Notes: generated by a model not told the origin, from the letters alone. 64,000 bases of DNA from Acetobacterium tundrae (GCF_008086615.1 NZ_RXYB01000017.1:1-64000); one strand, 5' to 3'; positions 30,000 through 39,223 are shown, numbered from the stretch's first letter. A program made the numbers and translations.

Positions 30000-31568
30000 T
30001 TATTCCTCATTTTTCAACCATGATTTAAACAGCTGGGCTGCAATTTCCGGATTCGTTTGGGCAAAATCTTTGACTTTTTCTTTTTTGTCATCCTTCAACG
30101 GCTGAATAGTCTCAATTGGAGGAAGTCCTTCAGCAGCCAATGCACCAAACAATTCGTCTGTAGCAGCATCCTCGCCGGGACCGAAAGACGCTTCAAAGCC
30201 TTTACCTTTGGCTTTCTTTTTCTTTCTACCCCGAGTCGCAACAAACAGCAGAATTAAAAGCAGTAACAGCACACCGCCGGCAATGGCTCCGAAAATAAGC
30301 AACCGGTCCGTGGTCAGAAAACTCCCGGTTTGAGTTTGAACGTTATCCGCTTGGGCCGCAAATGCGAAACTCCGAATGGTGATATTTGCCGGTGCCACCC
30401 CAGAAGCAGATGATATTAATTGGACAAGATTCGCCTGTTCTGTAGCATTTAAAGCATTACCATCAAGCGCAATCCCAATAGAAACTGTCTCAATGGTTGG
30501 ATCTGTCTTTTCAGTTTGGGTTACTTCCTGGCTCACCGAGTACGTTTTATCTTGTGTAATTCCAGTAACCGCACCACCGCTGGCGGTCGCATTATTGGCA
30601 TAAGTAGTGACATCAGTATTAGCGGTTGTCCCGGCAACCCCCCCAGTCGTCGAGGTACCTCCGGTAATATCCAGACTGGAAGATTCCTTATTGGTAACGC
30701 CGGTATTATTTCCGTCCGCAGAAGGACTATAAGCCGTTGTTTCTTTTTTTGAAGTATCGGTGTTGAGGGTTGCGGTCACCGAAATTTTATATTTCGACGG
30801 GTCATAAGGGCCAGCCAAAACATTGTTCACTTTTTGCTTAATATTATTTTCAATCTCATTGGTCAATTTGATTTTCGAAGTACCACCCATCAGGGATGAA
30901 GCACTATCGATTAAATCATTGCCTTCACCATCTGTTAAGGCGATGTTATCCTTAGAAAGCCCGGATACTGATTTCGCCACCAAATTTTGAATTCCTAAAA
31001 CCTGACTCTCTGATAATGTGGAGCCGGTGTTCATCGTAACAATTACAGAAGCCGTAGTACTTTGATCATCCTTTAAATAAAAGACACTTTCAGTTGGAAC
31101 CGCAATCGTGACGACGGCGTCTTTGACACCCTCCAACGTTTTTATACTCGCTCCAATTCGCTCCTGCAACTGCATATTTTCATATTGCTTTCTTTCATAA
31201 TCAGTGGAAAGCATGCTGCTGTTATCCTTAATAACGTAATAACTCAAACCATTTTTAGGATAACCCGCTGTCGCTAATTGCATTCTGACAGAGGCCTCAT
31301 CACCTTCCGGCACCGTAATATTTCCGCTGGCATCGAGTTTTACATCGACTGATGTTCCTGAAAGGGCGCCCATGATTTCGGTGGTTTCCGCCTGAGTTAG
31401 ATTCTCAAAAAGTGGTACATAAGTCTTGTTATTTAAGATCGCTGTTATAGTGAAAGACGCAATCAAAATAAGGGCAATTGCTCCCAAAGCCAATAGCTTG
31501 GCTTTCTTTGAAGTACCGGACCACAACGTCTTTATTTTATTTAAAAAGCTTTTTATCTGTTCATTCAT
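30000..31568 (-). CDS. fliF: Flagellar MS-ring protein FliF
   Basis: The 522-residue protein has two membrane segments, near 23-45 and 425-448. Between them is the periplasm-facing YscJ-like ring domain (VPLFENLTQAETTEIMGAL near 52; GYPKNGLSYYVIKD near 96) followed by a Thr/Ser/Gly-rich stretch (about 275-340) that is probably disordered. The cytoplasmic tail ends with the FliG-binding helix (FAQTNPEIAAQLFKSWLKNE). It forms the membrane base of the motor. A 148-nt spacer with a hairpin lies between fliE and fliF. Confidence 0.96.
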   Translation of the reverse strand: MNEQIKSFLNKIKTLWSGTSKKAKLLALGAIALILIASFTITAILNNKTYVPLFENLTQAETTEIMGALSGTSVDVKLDASGNITVPEGDEASVRMQLATAGYPKNGLSYYVIKDNSSMLSTDYERKQYENMQLQERIGASIKTLEGVKDAVVTIAVPTESVFYLKDDQSTTASVIVTMNTGSTLSESQVLGIQNLVAKSVSGLSKDNIALTDGEGNDLIDSASSLMGGTSKIKLTNEIENNIKQKVNNVLAGPYDPSKYKISVTATLNTDTSKKETTAYSPSADGNNTGVTNKESSSLDITGGTSTTGGVAGTTANTDVTTYANNATASGGAVTGITQDKTYSVSQEVTQTEKTDPTIETVSIGIALDGNALNATEQANLVQLISSASGVAPANITIRSFAFAAQADNVQTQTGSFLTTDRLLIFGAIAGGVLLLLLILLFVATRGRKKKKAKGKGFEASFGPGEDAATDELFGALAAEGLPPIETIQPLKDDKKEKVKDFAQTNPEIAAQLFKSWLKNEE

Positions 31569-31635
31569 TCTGTTTTTTCTTCCATCTAAATAAATTTGAA
31601 GTTGTCATAACTTATTAATCCCGCACAGCAAAAAC

Positions 31636-31679
31636 TGTGGAGACCCTCATTAATTTGAACTATTTGAACCGTCTCCACA
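31636..31679 (-). promoter_or_regulatory. Hairpin in the fliE-fliF spacer
   Basis: The 9-bp perfect arms TGTGGAGAC (31636-31644) and GTCTCCACA (31671-31679) enclose a 26-nt loop. On the minus strand the stem is followed by GTTTTTGC, a weak U-tract. It may act as a partial terminator that sets the ratio of the small rod proteins to the FliF-G-H-I-J set, or as an mRNA processing site. Confidence 0.5.
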
Positions 31680-31716
31680 ATTTTAATTAAATATTTAAAT
31701 AAAATTTCCCTCAAAA

Positions 31717-32043
31717 TTACAGACTCGTACTCATGACTGATGAATAAGCATCCAGTGCTTTGTTTCGAAGCTGAACCATAGTTTGCAATGCAACATCCGC
31801 TTTTGCCGAATTAATCATCATGGTCGACGGATCATCCATATTTCCAATCGATAAATTATAGGAATCCACCTTTGTCTGAGCCTCGGTTTGCTCAACATTG
31901 TCCATCAAGCCTTGCAATGTATCTTTAAAACTATTTGTCGATCCGGTGGTTTCAGTCGTTGCCGACGCGCCACCTAGGCTGTTGCTGATTGAACTGATAC
32001 TACTACTGCCACCAATAATCGAATCCATAGGAACAATAAACAT
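31717..32043 (-). CDS. fliE: Flagellar hook-basal body protein FliE
   Basis: The protein has about 108 residues with the FliE C-terminal pattern: SFKDTLQGLMDNVEQTEAQ, then DDPSTMMINSAKADVALQTMVQLRNKALDAYSSVM. It joins the MS ring to the rod. I choose the ATG at 32043 because AAAGGAG lies 9 nt upstream; the ATG at 32052 would leave only 1 nt. It is part of flgB-flgC-fliE. Confidence 0.92.
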   Translation of the reverse strand: MFIVPMDSIIGGSSSISSISNSLGGASATTETTGSTNSFKDTLQGLMDNVEQTEAQTKVDSYNLSIGNMDDPSTMMINSAKADVALQTMVQLRNKALDAYSSVMSTSL

Positions 32044-32060
32044 ATTAACCATTCTCCTTT

Positions 32061-32504
32061 TTATTTACCAATTTCTAAAGCTTTTAACGCAATCGCCTTG
32101 GTGGCATTAAAAGCGGTTACATTCGCTTCATACGCCCGGCTTGCTCCCATTGCATCAACCATTTCCTGGCTCGTATTAACATTGGGATACATCACATATC
32201 CTTGTGCGTTTGCATCCGGATGGGTCGGGTCATAAACCGGTACCAGGGCGGAAGGATCTTCCACCACCGCATCCACCTGAACGCCTTCTCTTTGCGTACT
32301 AACCGCCGAACTAAGCGCATCCTGAAAAGTACCGGTGTCCACCGTATTGACGCTGCTGAGAACGGTCATCTGGCGACGGTAGGGCGTGCCCGCTTCCGTT
32401 CTGGTAACTTGGGCATTGGCTATATTTTGAGAAATAATATCCAGTCTAAACTTCTGTGCAGTCATACCAGATCCTGAAATATTTAAAGAACTCATAAAAC
32501 TCAT
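32061..32504 (-). CDS. flgC: Flagellar basal-body rod protein FlgC
   Basis: The 147-residue protein has the rod-protein N-terminus (LNISGSGMTAQKFRLDIISQNIANAQVTRTEAGTPYRRQ) and C-terminus (NTSQEMVDAMGASRAYEANVTAFNATKAIALKALEIGK), both heptad helices used for axial packing. It is a proximal rod part. It lies 5 nt after flgB and shares its ribosome-site spacing. Confidence 0.95.
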   Translation of the reverse strand: MSFMSSLNISGSGMTAQKFRLDIISQNIANAQVTRTEAGTPYRRQMTVLSSVNTVDTGTFQDALSSAVSTQREGVQVDAVVEDPSALVPVYDPTHPDANAQGYVMYPNVNTSQEMVDAMGASRAYEANVTAFNATKAIALKALEIGK

Positions 32505-32509
32505 TGCTG

Positions 32510-32893
32510 TTATTTCCCTCCACTAATCGCATATTTTAAACGTGAATAAGAACTACTGATACCTTGAACTAAATAATAGTACTGCAGCTGGGTCTTGGTC
32601 ATGTCAATATTTTCAGATTCGATATCAACATTATTTTGATCCAATTTACTTGACGACGCCCTCGTATTCACACTAACTTTGGCATTCTCAATTGCATTAA
32701 CACTTTTCGCCGAACTTGAATTTCCCTGAAGTGTTTGCATGGCCGAATTCAATGAATCTTCAAAATTCACCTCAACTGATTTGTATCCAGGTGTTTCAGA
32801 GTTGGCAATGTTATTACTGATTGCTTTTTGTCGCTGCCATGTTCCATCTAATGCCTTCTGATACATTGCCGATGTGATCGAATCTCCTATCAT
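32510..32893 (-). CDS. flgB: Flagellar basal-body rod protein FlgB
   Basis: The 127-residue protein has the FlgB opening (YQKALDGTWQRQKAISNNIANSETPGYKS) and ends with the helix ENIDMTKTQLQYYYLVQGISSSYSRLKYAISGG. It is the first gene of the flgB-flgC-fliE-fliF-fliG-fliH-fliI-fliJ unit, with GGAGGAAAAA upstream. This order corresponds to the start of the Bacillus fla/che operon, but here the unit has its own sigma-A-type promoter and ends after fliJ (or trxB). Confidence 0.95.
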   Translation of the reverse strand: MIGDSITSAMYQKALDGTWQRQKAISNNIANSETPGYKSVEVNFEDSLNSAMQTLQGNSSSAKSVNAIENAKVSVNTRASSSKLDQNNVDIESENIDMTKTQLQYYYLVQGISSSYSRLKYAISGGK

Positions 32894-32957
32894 TTTTTCC
32901 TCCTTATTCCCGTTTGAAAAATATTTAAAGGTTTCTCAACCAAACTTCTTCTCTTCT

Positions 32958-32986
32958 ATTCTACCATTTTCATTCTTTTATTTCAA
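32958..32986 (-). promoter_or_regulatory. Sigma-A promoter of the flgB operon
   Basis: TTGAAA (complement of 32981-32986) and TAGAAT (complement of 32958-32963) have a 17-nt spacer; the leader to flgB is about 58 nt. A second, weaker pair (TTGTCG and TAATAT) lies further up near 33070-33100. The rest of the 339-nt spacer 32894-33232 is AT-rich and holds only these signals and the fliT terminator. Confidence 0.7.
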
Positions 32987-33148
32987 ATAAATTAACCATA
33001 TTTAACTGTACCGTATCTTTAAATTGTTTGATTATATTATTCATAGCCATTCCATTTATATAATATTCATATATTATCATAAATATCTCATAACGACAAA
33101 TAAATTAACAATTAATTAAGATACTTATCCAATTATATTTTATCCAAC

Positions 33149-33176
33149 TAAAAAAAGCAACTGAATTTCAGTTGCT
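33149..33176 (-). terminator. Rho-independent terminator after the fliD-fliS-fliT unit
   Basis: The 9-bp arms at 33156-33164 and 33168-33176 have a 3-nt loop and are followed on the minus strand by U8 (complement of 33149-33156). It lies about 57 nt beyond the FliT-like stop. Confidence 0.88.
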
Positions 33177-33232
33177 GAAGTTTCAAACCAGCTTTCTAAA
33201 CCTGACATCTATCTGGCTGTGTCTATTATTCT

Positions 33233-33628
33233 TTATTTCTTGACATCCATAAAGGTGCCATAGTTTTGGATCGTATTGGTTCCATAATTCGCAATTTTTT
33301 GATTGGTATGATTAATTTTTAAACCCTGCATCGTCTTTTTCTGTTCCTCTTGAATCTGCTTGATCACGTCCTGATCTATTTCCGAAATAAGTTTGATCAA
33401 ATCATCAATTTTCTTTTTCTGCTCCTGAGAACACGAATTTCGGCTGTTTTTCTCTTCAAAGCTTATTTCCAAATTCTGCAATTTTTTAATTAAATCATCC
33501 CGATTTTCTAAAATCCCGGCGATCGATTCCCAGTCTTTTAAACTGCTTAGCAGCTCTTCACTTTTCGAAACATATTCTTTCAAAATCCGAATTTTCGCCC
33601 GGCAGAATTCATTAACATCATCATTCAT
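33233..33628 (-). CDS. FliT/FlgN-like flagellar export chaperone (tentative)
   Basis: The 131-residue, charged, mostly helical protein lies 3 nt after fliS. The sequence KIRILKEYVSKSEELLSSLKDWESIAGILENRDDLIKKLQNLE resembles FlgN/FliT-type chaperones, which are short helical bundles with a conserved ExRxxLI region (here LENRDDLIKKL). In Bacillus the gene after fliD-fliS is fliT, the chaperone of FliD. Position is the main support; the sequence match is weak, as is usual for this family. Confidence 0.6.
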   Translation of the reverse strand: MNDDVNEFCRAKIRILKEYVSKSEELLSSLKDWESIAGILENRDDLIKKLQNLEISFEEKNSRNSCSQEQKKKIDDLIKLISEIDQDVIKQIQEEQKKTMQGLKINHTNQKIANYGTNTIQNYGTFMDVKK

Positions 33629-33631
33629 TGA

Positions 33632-34024
33632 TTACTGCCTCCGCGGGTTTGAAGAATTAGTTATATTATTCGCTTCCTTAAAAGAGTCTTTAAGTTCATT
33701 GATCATTGGCAAAATATCATTCATTAATTTGGTATCCCGCCTGGCATTGGCTTCTCCCAGCTTTTCATACATAAACCCATACAATTGCTCCAGCTCGATT
33801 GAGATCGGATATTGCATATCCAGGGAACCAGTCAATGAAGAAATAATCTTTTGACATTTTGCAACACAATTGAAGGCTTTCACATATTCTTGACGTTCAT
33901 TCAAAATAATCGCCATCTTCAGCTGTTTGGAAGCTTCTTCATAAAGCTTCACAACCACATCACCCTTGGATAAGGCTTCTAAAGAAAGACGTTTTGTTTC
34001 CTGATAGGCATTAGCATATTGCAT
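33632..34024 (-). CDS. fliS: Flagellin chaperone FliS
   Basis: The 130-residue helical protein starts MQYANAYQETKRLSLEALSKGDVVVKLYEEASKQLKMA, the FliS pattern of an N-terminal flagellin-binding cap and a four-helix bundle. It keeps flagellin unpolymerised until export. GGAGG lies before the ATG, and it is 23 nt after fliD. Confidence 0.95.
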   Translation of the reverse strand: MQYANAYQETKRLSLEALSKGDVVVKLYEEASKQLKMAIILNERQEYVKAFNCVAKCQKIISSLTGSLDMQYPISIELEQLYGFMYEKLGEANARRDTKLMNDILPMINELKDSFKEANNITNSSNPRRQ

Positions 34025-34046
34025 TACAATTCCTCCTTTCTATTTA

Positions 34047-35963
34047 TTATGAGCCTGATGAAAATGATGTAATCATTGAGCTTTGAGAGTTTAATGATTC
34101 CATGGCTGTTTCCAACGCTGTAAATTTACTCCAATAATGATCATGTTCTTTCGTTAATGCCGTATTCATATCTTTAATCTCTTTTTTAGATCTGGTTATC
34201 GTTTCGGAAATGCTATTTTGGGTATCTGACGTGGTGTTCGCATATCCTGCTAGTTCCACAAGAGTCCCCCGCGAACCTTCTACCCCGGAAGTCTTTATCG
34301 CCCCAGTGATGATGCTATCCAACTGATTGGCAATACCGGTTGTACCAGTTGTAAAAAGCGCTTTAATTGAGCTGGAGCTCAAAGTACTTAACGCGGTATC
34401 CAATTTATTTGAATCAATTGTAAGTTTACCCTTTTGATCAACACCAGCCGAGGAAATTCCCATATTGTAAAGCGTAATCCCACCCTTTACACCGGCGCTG
34501 TACATAATTGACTGCATCTTGGAAGTGATCGATTTTAAGGTATTGTCCTGAGCTAAAAGCCCTACTTTAGCTTTTTTTTCCCATGCTGTGATTGCCGATT
34601 CGCTCATACTTGCCTTTTGATCAGTCGTCAGTGGCTGGTAATCCTTATCAGGCGTTTCATTAATTAACCCATTCATCGAACTAATTAAGGTATTATAATC
34701 TGTTACAAAATTTGTGATTGTCGTTTTTAACGCACTGGTATCATCATTTAATGAAATTTTGCTTTCATCCGTTGCGGTGTTCAACAAACTAATTTTCACG
34801 CCCTCAATAGTAAAATCATTTGATGATCGGGTAATGTCCTTATTGTTAACCGTTAACGTAGCATACTGCCCGGCAGTCGTCGTTGCACCCGTAGCGGTCG
34901 TCAAACGAAAAGCAGCAAACAAACCATCCGTATCAGTAACTCTAATGTTATCACCGCTGCCACCGTTGTTGGCTGTCAGAGTTAAACTGTCTGAAGTCGA
35001 CGAGTATGCCATTTTTACACCGGCATCGCTGGCATTGATACTGTCCATAATTGAAGATAAGCTATCGGTTGAGCTAAATTTAAAATCAACAGAATTAATC
35101 GAAAATGAATATGAATCCCCCGTCAGCGGCGTTTTCAGTTTCAGATCTGCCAATGTGGCCGTCGTCTTGATTTTGTCCGTCTGGCCATCAGTCAACCCCA
35201 AAGCCGTCAAGGTGTCTTTATCTGAATTGAGCGCATTCACGGTCAGCTGAGAACCGGAAGCAGCAAAGCTTAATTTACCATCCGAAAGGGTCGCTTTAAC
35301 CACTGATGAACCGTTGCTTGTCCCAAAAACTTCGTCCATTTTGCTTTGCATTGCACTTAAAAACGTTGCTTGAGTCGCTCCGGTTCCGCCGGCATTGCTG
35401 ACAAATGTATCGTCGAAGGTTACCGTCTTAACCGTACCGTCCAATGTCATCTTGATCGATTTGCCGGTAAGCGCAGAAACCAGTGAACTGACATCCGAAT
35501 CCGTATAGGTTGCTAATGATGTACTGCTCTTTAATCCATCGGAGACTTCGCTACTTTTTATCATTTCATTCTTAGCCAGCTGAGTTATTTTATTAATCGT
35601 CAGACTTCCGGCAATCGCATTGCTTGTGGCCGTAGCCGAAACATTTAGGGAAGTTGTTGAAGCCTTTACGGTATTGTATGCTGACGTACTGGTGAGATTC
35701 GTACCGGACAAAACATCCAAATATTTACTCTGAAAATCTTTCAATTCTGTTGTAACATCACGATATGCGGTCTGCTGCCATCCCAATTTATCGACTTTTT
35801 GCTGTGCTTTTGAAATTTTCGTTCGGCTCGCCAGTGTCAAACCATCTACAATGGTGTCCGTATCCAGACCAGAAACCAGTCCGCCGATGCCGGTTGATGT
35901 TGATAATGACGATGAAGCTTTTGTTGACGATGACGATGATGATAATGAGCTGATCGTTGCCAT
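34047..35963 (-). CDS. fliD: Flagellar filament cap protein FliD
   Basis: The 638-residue protein begins with a Ser-rich stretch, then GIGGLVSGLDTDTIVDGLTLASRTKISKAQQKV, the FliD N-terminal motif. The middle is Ser/Thr-rich beta structure with internal repeats. The C-terminus (GKLTIDSNKLDTALSTLSSSSIKALFTTG through SKKEIKDMNTALTKEHDHYWSKFTALETAMESLNSQ) is the coiled leg that plugs the filament end. GGAGGG lies before the ATG. A sigma-28 promoter sits just upstream, so fliD-fliS-fliT is a late-class unit. Confidence 0.95.
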   Translation of the reverse strand: MATISSLSSSSSSTKASSSLSTSTGIGGLVSGLDTDTIVDGLTLASRTKISKAQQKVDKLGWQQTAYRDVTTELKDFQSKYLDVLSGTNLTSTSAYNTVKASTTSLNVSATATSNAIAGSLTINKITQLAKNEMIKSSEVSDGLKSSTSLATYTDSDVSSLVSALTGKSIKMTLDGTVKTVTFDDTFVSNAGGTGATQATFLSAMQSKMDEVFGTSNGSSVVKATLSDGKLSFAASGSQLTVNALNSDKDTLTALGLTDGQTDKIKTTATLADLKLKTPLTGDSYSFSINSVDFKFSSTDSLSSIMDSINASDAGVKMAYSSTSDSLTLTANNGGSGDNIRVTDTDGLFAAFRLTTATGATTTAGQYATLTVNNKDITRSSNDFTIEGVKISLLNTATDESKISLNDDTSALKTTITNFVTDYNTLISSMNGLINETPDKDYQPLTTDQKASMSESAITAWEKKAKVGLLAQDNTLKSITSKMQSIMYSAGVKGGITLYNMGISSAGVDQKGKLTIDSNKLDTALSTLSSSSIKALFTTGTTGIANQLDSIITGAIKTSGVEGSRGTLVELAGYANTTSDTQNSISETITRSKKEIKDMNTALTKEHDHYWSKFTALETAMESLNSQSSMITSFSSGS

Positions 35964-36014
35964 ATTAATCCCTCCAAACTATAATTATTCGATTCTTTCT
36001 TTTCGTTATTATTA

Positions 36015-36041
36015 CTATCGTCTTTTTCCAGAAATACTTTA
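36015..36041 (-). promoter_or_regulatory. Sigma-28 promoter of fliD-fliS-fliT
   Basis: CTAAA (TAAA is the complement of 36038-36041) and GACGATAG (complement of 36015-36022) are spaced exactly 15 nt, matching the SigD consensus TAAA-N15-GCCGATAT closely. The -35 overlaps the cheR stop codon. Confidence 0.85.
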
Positions 36042-36851
36042 GTATTCTTTTTGATAGATAGACGGCTGAACGTATTTAAATGGGTGCTCAATAGAAGCCA
36101 GCGACTCGCTTTGACCAATAAAGAAATAGCCGCCCGGCAATAATGCATCATAGAATTTTCGCACCACTTCATTTTTTGTCGGTTTATCAAAATAAATCAT
36201 AACATTGCGGCAAAAGATTGCCTGAAAAGGTTTCTTAAACTGAAATTTCGATAATAAATTGAAATTTCGATAAGCAACCCCTTTCCGCAAAGCATCTGAA
36301 ACACTCATACAATCATCGTCATAATCCACGAAATATTTTTTTTTCCAATCCAACGGTATTTTCGAAAGTTCTTCTTTCGTATAAATGCCTGATTTTGCAA
36401 TGGATAATACCTTATCAGAAATATCAGAAGCTAAAATCGTACTGTCCCATGAGCTTAGTCTGCCACTAAAATAATCACGCGTAATGATCGAGAGGGTATA
36501 AGGTTCCTGGCCTGAAGAGCAACCGGCACTCCAGACCCGTAAATCTTTAGATTTTGTTGTATCCTCTATCCAGGGCAGGACATTTTTTTTATAAAAATCG
36601 AAATGTTCACTTTCTCTTAAAAAGTAGGTATGATTCGTCGTCAATTTGTTAATCAGCACCGTCGCTTCATCATTTTTTTTATCACTTTTCACATAATTCA
36701 AATAATCCATATAATTTTCATATCCGAGTTGCGCAATATGATTGCCCAATCGGCCTTCGATCAGGTGTCTTTTTTTTCGCAAATCAACACCATAATTGGA
36801 ATGTATATAAGAGGTGATGGCTGTAAATTCATCTTCTTTTAACTTAATCAT
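36039..36851 (-). CDS. cheR: Chemoreceptor methyltransferase CheR
   Basis: The 270-residue protein has the CheR N-terminal helical domain (EDEFTAITSYIHSNYGVDLRKKRHLIEGR), TTNHTYFLRE near residue 71, the S-adenosylmethionine site VWSAGCSSGQEPYTLS near 106, DISDKVLSIAK, and IFCRNVMIYFDK near 210. It adds methyl groups to receptor glutamates for adaptation. GGAGAGG lies before the ATG, 20 nt after cheA. No chemoreceptor gene is in the window. Confidence 0.96.
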   Translation of the reverse strand: MIKLKEDEFTAITSYIHSNYGVDLRKKRHLIEGRLGNHIAQLGYENYMDYLNYVKSDKKNDEATVLINKLTTNHTYFLRESEHFDFYKKNVLPWIEDTTKSKDLRVWSAGCSSGQEPYTLSIITRDYFSGRLSSWDSTILASDISDKVLSIAKSGIYTKEELSKIPLDWKKKYFVDYDDDCMSVSDALRKGVAYRNFNLLSKFQFKKPFQAIFCRNVMIYFDKPTKNEVVRKFYDALLPGGYFFIGQSESLASIEHPFKYVQPSIYQKEY

Positions 36852-36871
36852 TTCTTAACACCTCTCCATCA

Positions 36872-38950
36872 TTAATATCGTTCCAAAATACTGGGAATAT
36901 CAACGATCAAACTAATGCTCCCGTTTCCCAGGATCGTGCACCCCGCAATGCCAGAATCTTTAACCGAATAACGATTTAAATATTTGGGTATTGGTTTAAC
37001 AACAATCTGATGTTTTTGAATCAGGTCATCCATAAACAGGCACGCAAAAGTTTCTCCGGAATCCACCAGCATCAACGTTCCATCCTCAATAGTGGTTTCA
37101 CATTTTCCAGCGTTAAAGATGTCGTGTAAACGAATCAGCGGATAACATACACCACGGATCATGACCATTTCATTTTTATCGGGATCTTTAATGAGCTGCT
37201 TTGATGTTATTTTAAAGGACTCACGGATATTACTGATCGGAATTTCATAAAGGCTGTCACCCACCTGAATCTCCATTCCCGAAATAATAGACAAGGTAAG
37301 GGGTATTTTTAAGAAAGTATTGGTACCAGATCCTTTTTCGCTTTCAATCGAAATGGAACCGCCAACCTTTTCAATATTTCGTTTAACCACATCCATTCCC
37401 ACGCCACGGCCTGAGAGCTCGGTTACCACACTATTTGTCGAAAAACCCGGCGCCATGATTAGATTCAGAATTTCTTTTTCGGTGTATTCTTCTTCAGGTT
37501 TTGTCAGCAGATTTTTTTCTTTCGCTTTTTTCAGAAGCACCTCCGGATCCAAACCCTTGCCGTCATCACTGACAGAAATAACAATATCTCCGCCAACGCT
37601 TTGAGCAGACAGAATAACCTTGCCAATCGGGTTTTTTCCTGCGGCGATTCTTTCTTCCTTGCTTTCAATTCCATGGTCCATGGAATTTCTTACCAAATGC
37701 ATGAGTGGATCAGTGATACCGTCAATAATTGTTTTATCAACTTCAGTGGTTTCACCCATGGTAATAAACTCAACATCTTTTGATAGCTTCTTACCCGTAT
37801 CTCGAACGATCCGCTTCATTTTTTTGAACGTTCCGGCAATTGGGACCATTCGTATGGACATAACGATATCCTGCAGCTCATCCGTCAGTTTCTGCAGCTG
37901 AGTGGACGATTTTTCAAAACTTTCATCGCGTTCGCCATCAGGATGAACACTCCCGAAAACCATGGATTCGGTAATAACGATCTCCCCGATTAAATTCATC
38001 AGGGTATCCAGTTTATTTAAATCGACACTGATTAAATTCTGGACATTGTTGTTTTGTTTGACTTTGTTTTCTTCCTTGCTTTTTTCAGGAAGAGTCGTAG
38101 CCGTTTCATTTGAGGTTATCTGCTCTTCTTTATCATTCTTTTTCAGCTCTGAATCACCTTCTGGAAAAGAGTCGATAAATTCCAACGTTTTTACCGATAA
38201 AATACTCTTTGCCGTACTGATAACGGCCTCTTTGTCGGCATTGGTCAGAAATTTGCAGAAAAAGCCATTTCTTAAAATAATGCTTGCCGCCTCGGGGTTG
38301 TTGTTCAACACTTTGGGAATGGTTTCGATTACTTTCCCGATGGATTCCAATTTGTTCACCAGCATAAATGCCCGGATATTTTCCATCTGGCAATCTTCGG
38401 TAAAGCATGTGTGTAAATTATAAAGGGTTCCTTCTCCTGATGTCTCCAGCTCTGCTTCTGCTGGCAATTCTTCTTCCAGGTCAATCGAAACAGCATCATC
38501 TGTTTTCTGGTGATCCGCAATTGTTTTATCCTGAGGTGCTCCTTTGATGCGATTAAGGAATGCTTCCGTCTCTTCAATAAGCTCCTCGTTTTCATCAAGC
38601 AAATCTTCATTATTTTGAATTTTTTCAACTTCGCCTCTTAAAAAGCTTGAAAATTTCAAAACCAAATCCATTAAATCTTCAAAATCTTCTGTTTTTATGC
38701 CTTCATCTCTGATAACAAAAAACAAATCCTCTAATTTATGAGAGGAATGAGTCATTGCCTCAAATTCCATCATTGCTGAAGACCCTTTTATGGTATGCAT
38801 AATACGAAAGATTTCATTAATATCTTCCGGTGTTAATTCCGCATTATCTTCAGATTGAAGTAATATTTCCTCTAATTGATCAAGCAGCGTTTCCGATTCA
38901 AAAATATACATTTCTAGAATCGAATCATTTCCAGAATCATAATTACTCAT
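36872..38950 (-). CDS. cheA: Chemotaxis histidine kinase CheA
   Basis: The protein has about 692 residues with the CheA domains in order. The P1 domain has the phospho-accepting His52 in MHTIKGSSAMMEF. An acidic linker is followed by a P2-like response-regulator-binding domain (about 170-255), then the P3 dimer helices (SVDLNKLDTLMNLIGEIVI near 315). The P4 kinase has N-box LVRNSMDHGIE, G1 SDDGKGLDP, F-box APGFST and G2 GRGVGMDVV, and the C-terminal P5 is CheW-like. It passes phosphate to CheY and CheB, which are not in this window. I use the ATG at 38950 with AAAGG upstream; the ATG at 38959 overlaps that site. It is followed by cheR, an uncommon two-gene order. Confidence 0.96.
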   Translation of the reverse strand: MSNYDSGNDSILEMYIFESETLLDQLEEILLQSEDNAELTPEDINEIFRIMHTIKGSSAMMEFEAMTHSSHKLEDLFFVIRDEGIKTEDFEDLMDLVLKFSSFLRGEVEKIQNNEDLLDENEELIEETEAFLNRIKGAPQDKTIADHQKTDDAVSIDLEEELPAEAELETSGEGTLYNLHTCFTEDCQMENIRAFMLVNKLESIGKVIETIPKVLNNNPEAASIILRNGFFCKFLTNADKEAVISTAKSILSVKTLEFIDSFPEGDSELKKNDKEEQITSNETATTLPEKSKEENKVKQNNNVQNLISVDLNKLDTLMNLIGEIVITESMVFGSVHPDGERDESFEKSSTQLQKLTDELQDIVMSIRMVPIAGTFKKMKRIVRDTGKKLSKDVEFITMGETTEVDKTIIDGITDPLMHLVRNSMDHGIESKEERIAAGKNPIGKVILSAQSVGGDIVISVSDDGKGLDPEVLLKKAKEKNLLTKPEEEYTEKEILNLIMAPGFSTNSVVTELSGRGVGMDVVKRNIEKVGGSISIESEKGSGTNTFLKIPLTLSIISGMEIQVGDSLYEIPISNIRESFKITSKQLIKDPDKNEMVMIRGVCYPLIRLHDIFNAGKCETTIEDGTLMLVDSGETFACLFMDDLIQKHQIVVKPIPKYLNRYSVKDSGIAGCTILGNGSISLIVDIPSILERY

Positions 38951-39077
38951 TGTAACCATCCTTTACCTATAATGAATTTTTCGTACCATTATTATTATAT
39001 CGTCTTTTTGTGTTAAATCTACTTTTTTTTACAAATCCTGATTATTTATCATTCCATTACTTTATTCTCTTTTTATT

Positions 39078-39104
39078 ATATCGTCAAATCAGTCAAAAAG
39101 GTTA
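39078..39104 (-). promoter_or_regulatory. Candidate sigma-28 promoter of cheA-cheR
   Basis: CTAAC (complement of 39101-39105) and GACGATAT (complement of 39078-39085) are spaced 15 nt. Only one base departs from the -35 consensus. A second GACGATAT (complement of 38997-39004) lacks a matching -35. The leader to cheA is about 125 nt. Confidence 0.55.
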
Positions 39105-39160
39105 GTCAATTTTATAAAATTGTCAAATCTATTAAATTAAATCGACTCCGACTTAAATGT

Positions 39161-39189
39161 TTGCTTAAATTTAAATGATAACGTATAAT
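39161..39189 (+). promoter_or_regulatory. Sigma-A promoter of the FliK-like/FlhB-like pair
   Basis: TTGCTT (39161-39166) and TATAAT (39184-39189) have a 17-nt spacer. The leader to the ATG at 39224 is about 27 nt and contains AAGGGAG. It is divergent from the cheA promoter region. Confidence 0.75.
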
Positions 39190-39223
39190 CTTAACTAACA
39201 AATAAGTTGAAGGGAGCCTCCAT

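Noticed and set aside
34714-35250. A 178-codon plus-strand frame antisense to fliD
   Set aside because: It is a shadow of the Ser/Thr-rich fliD sequence with no ribosome site and low-complexity translation.
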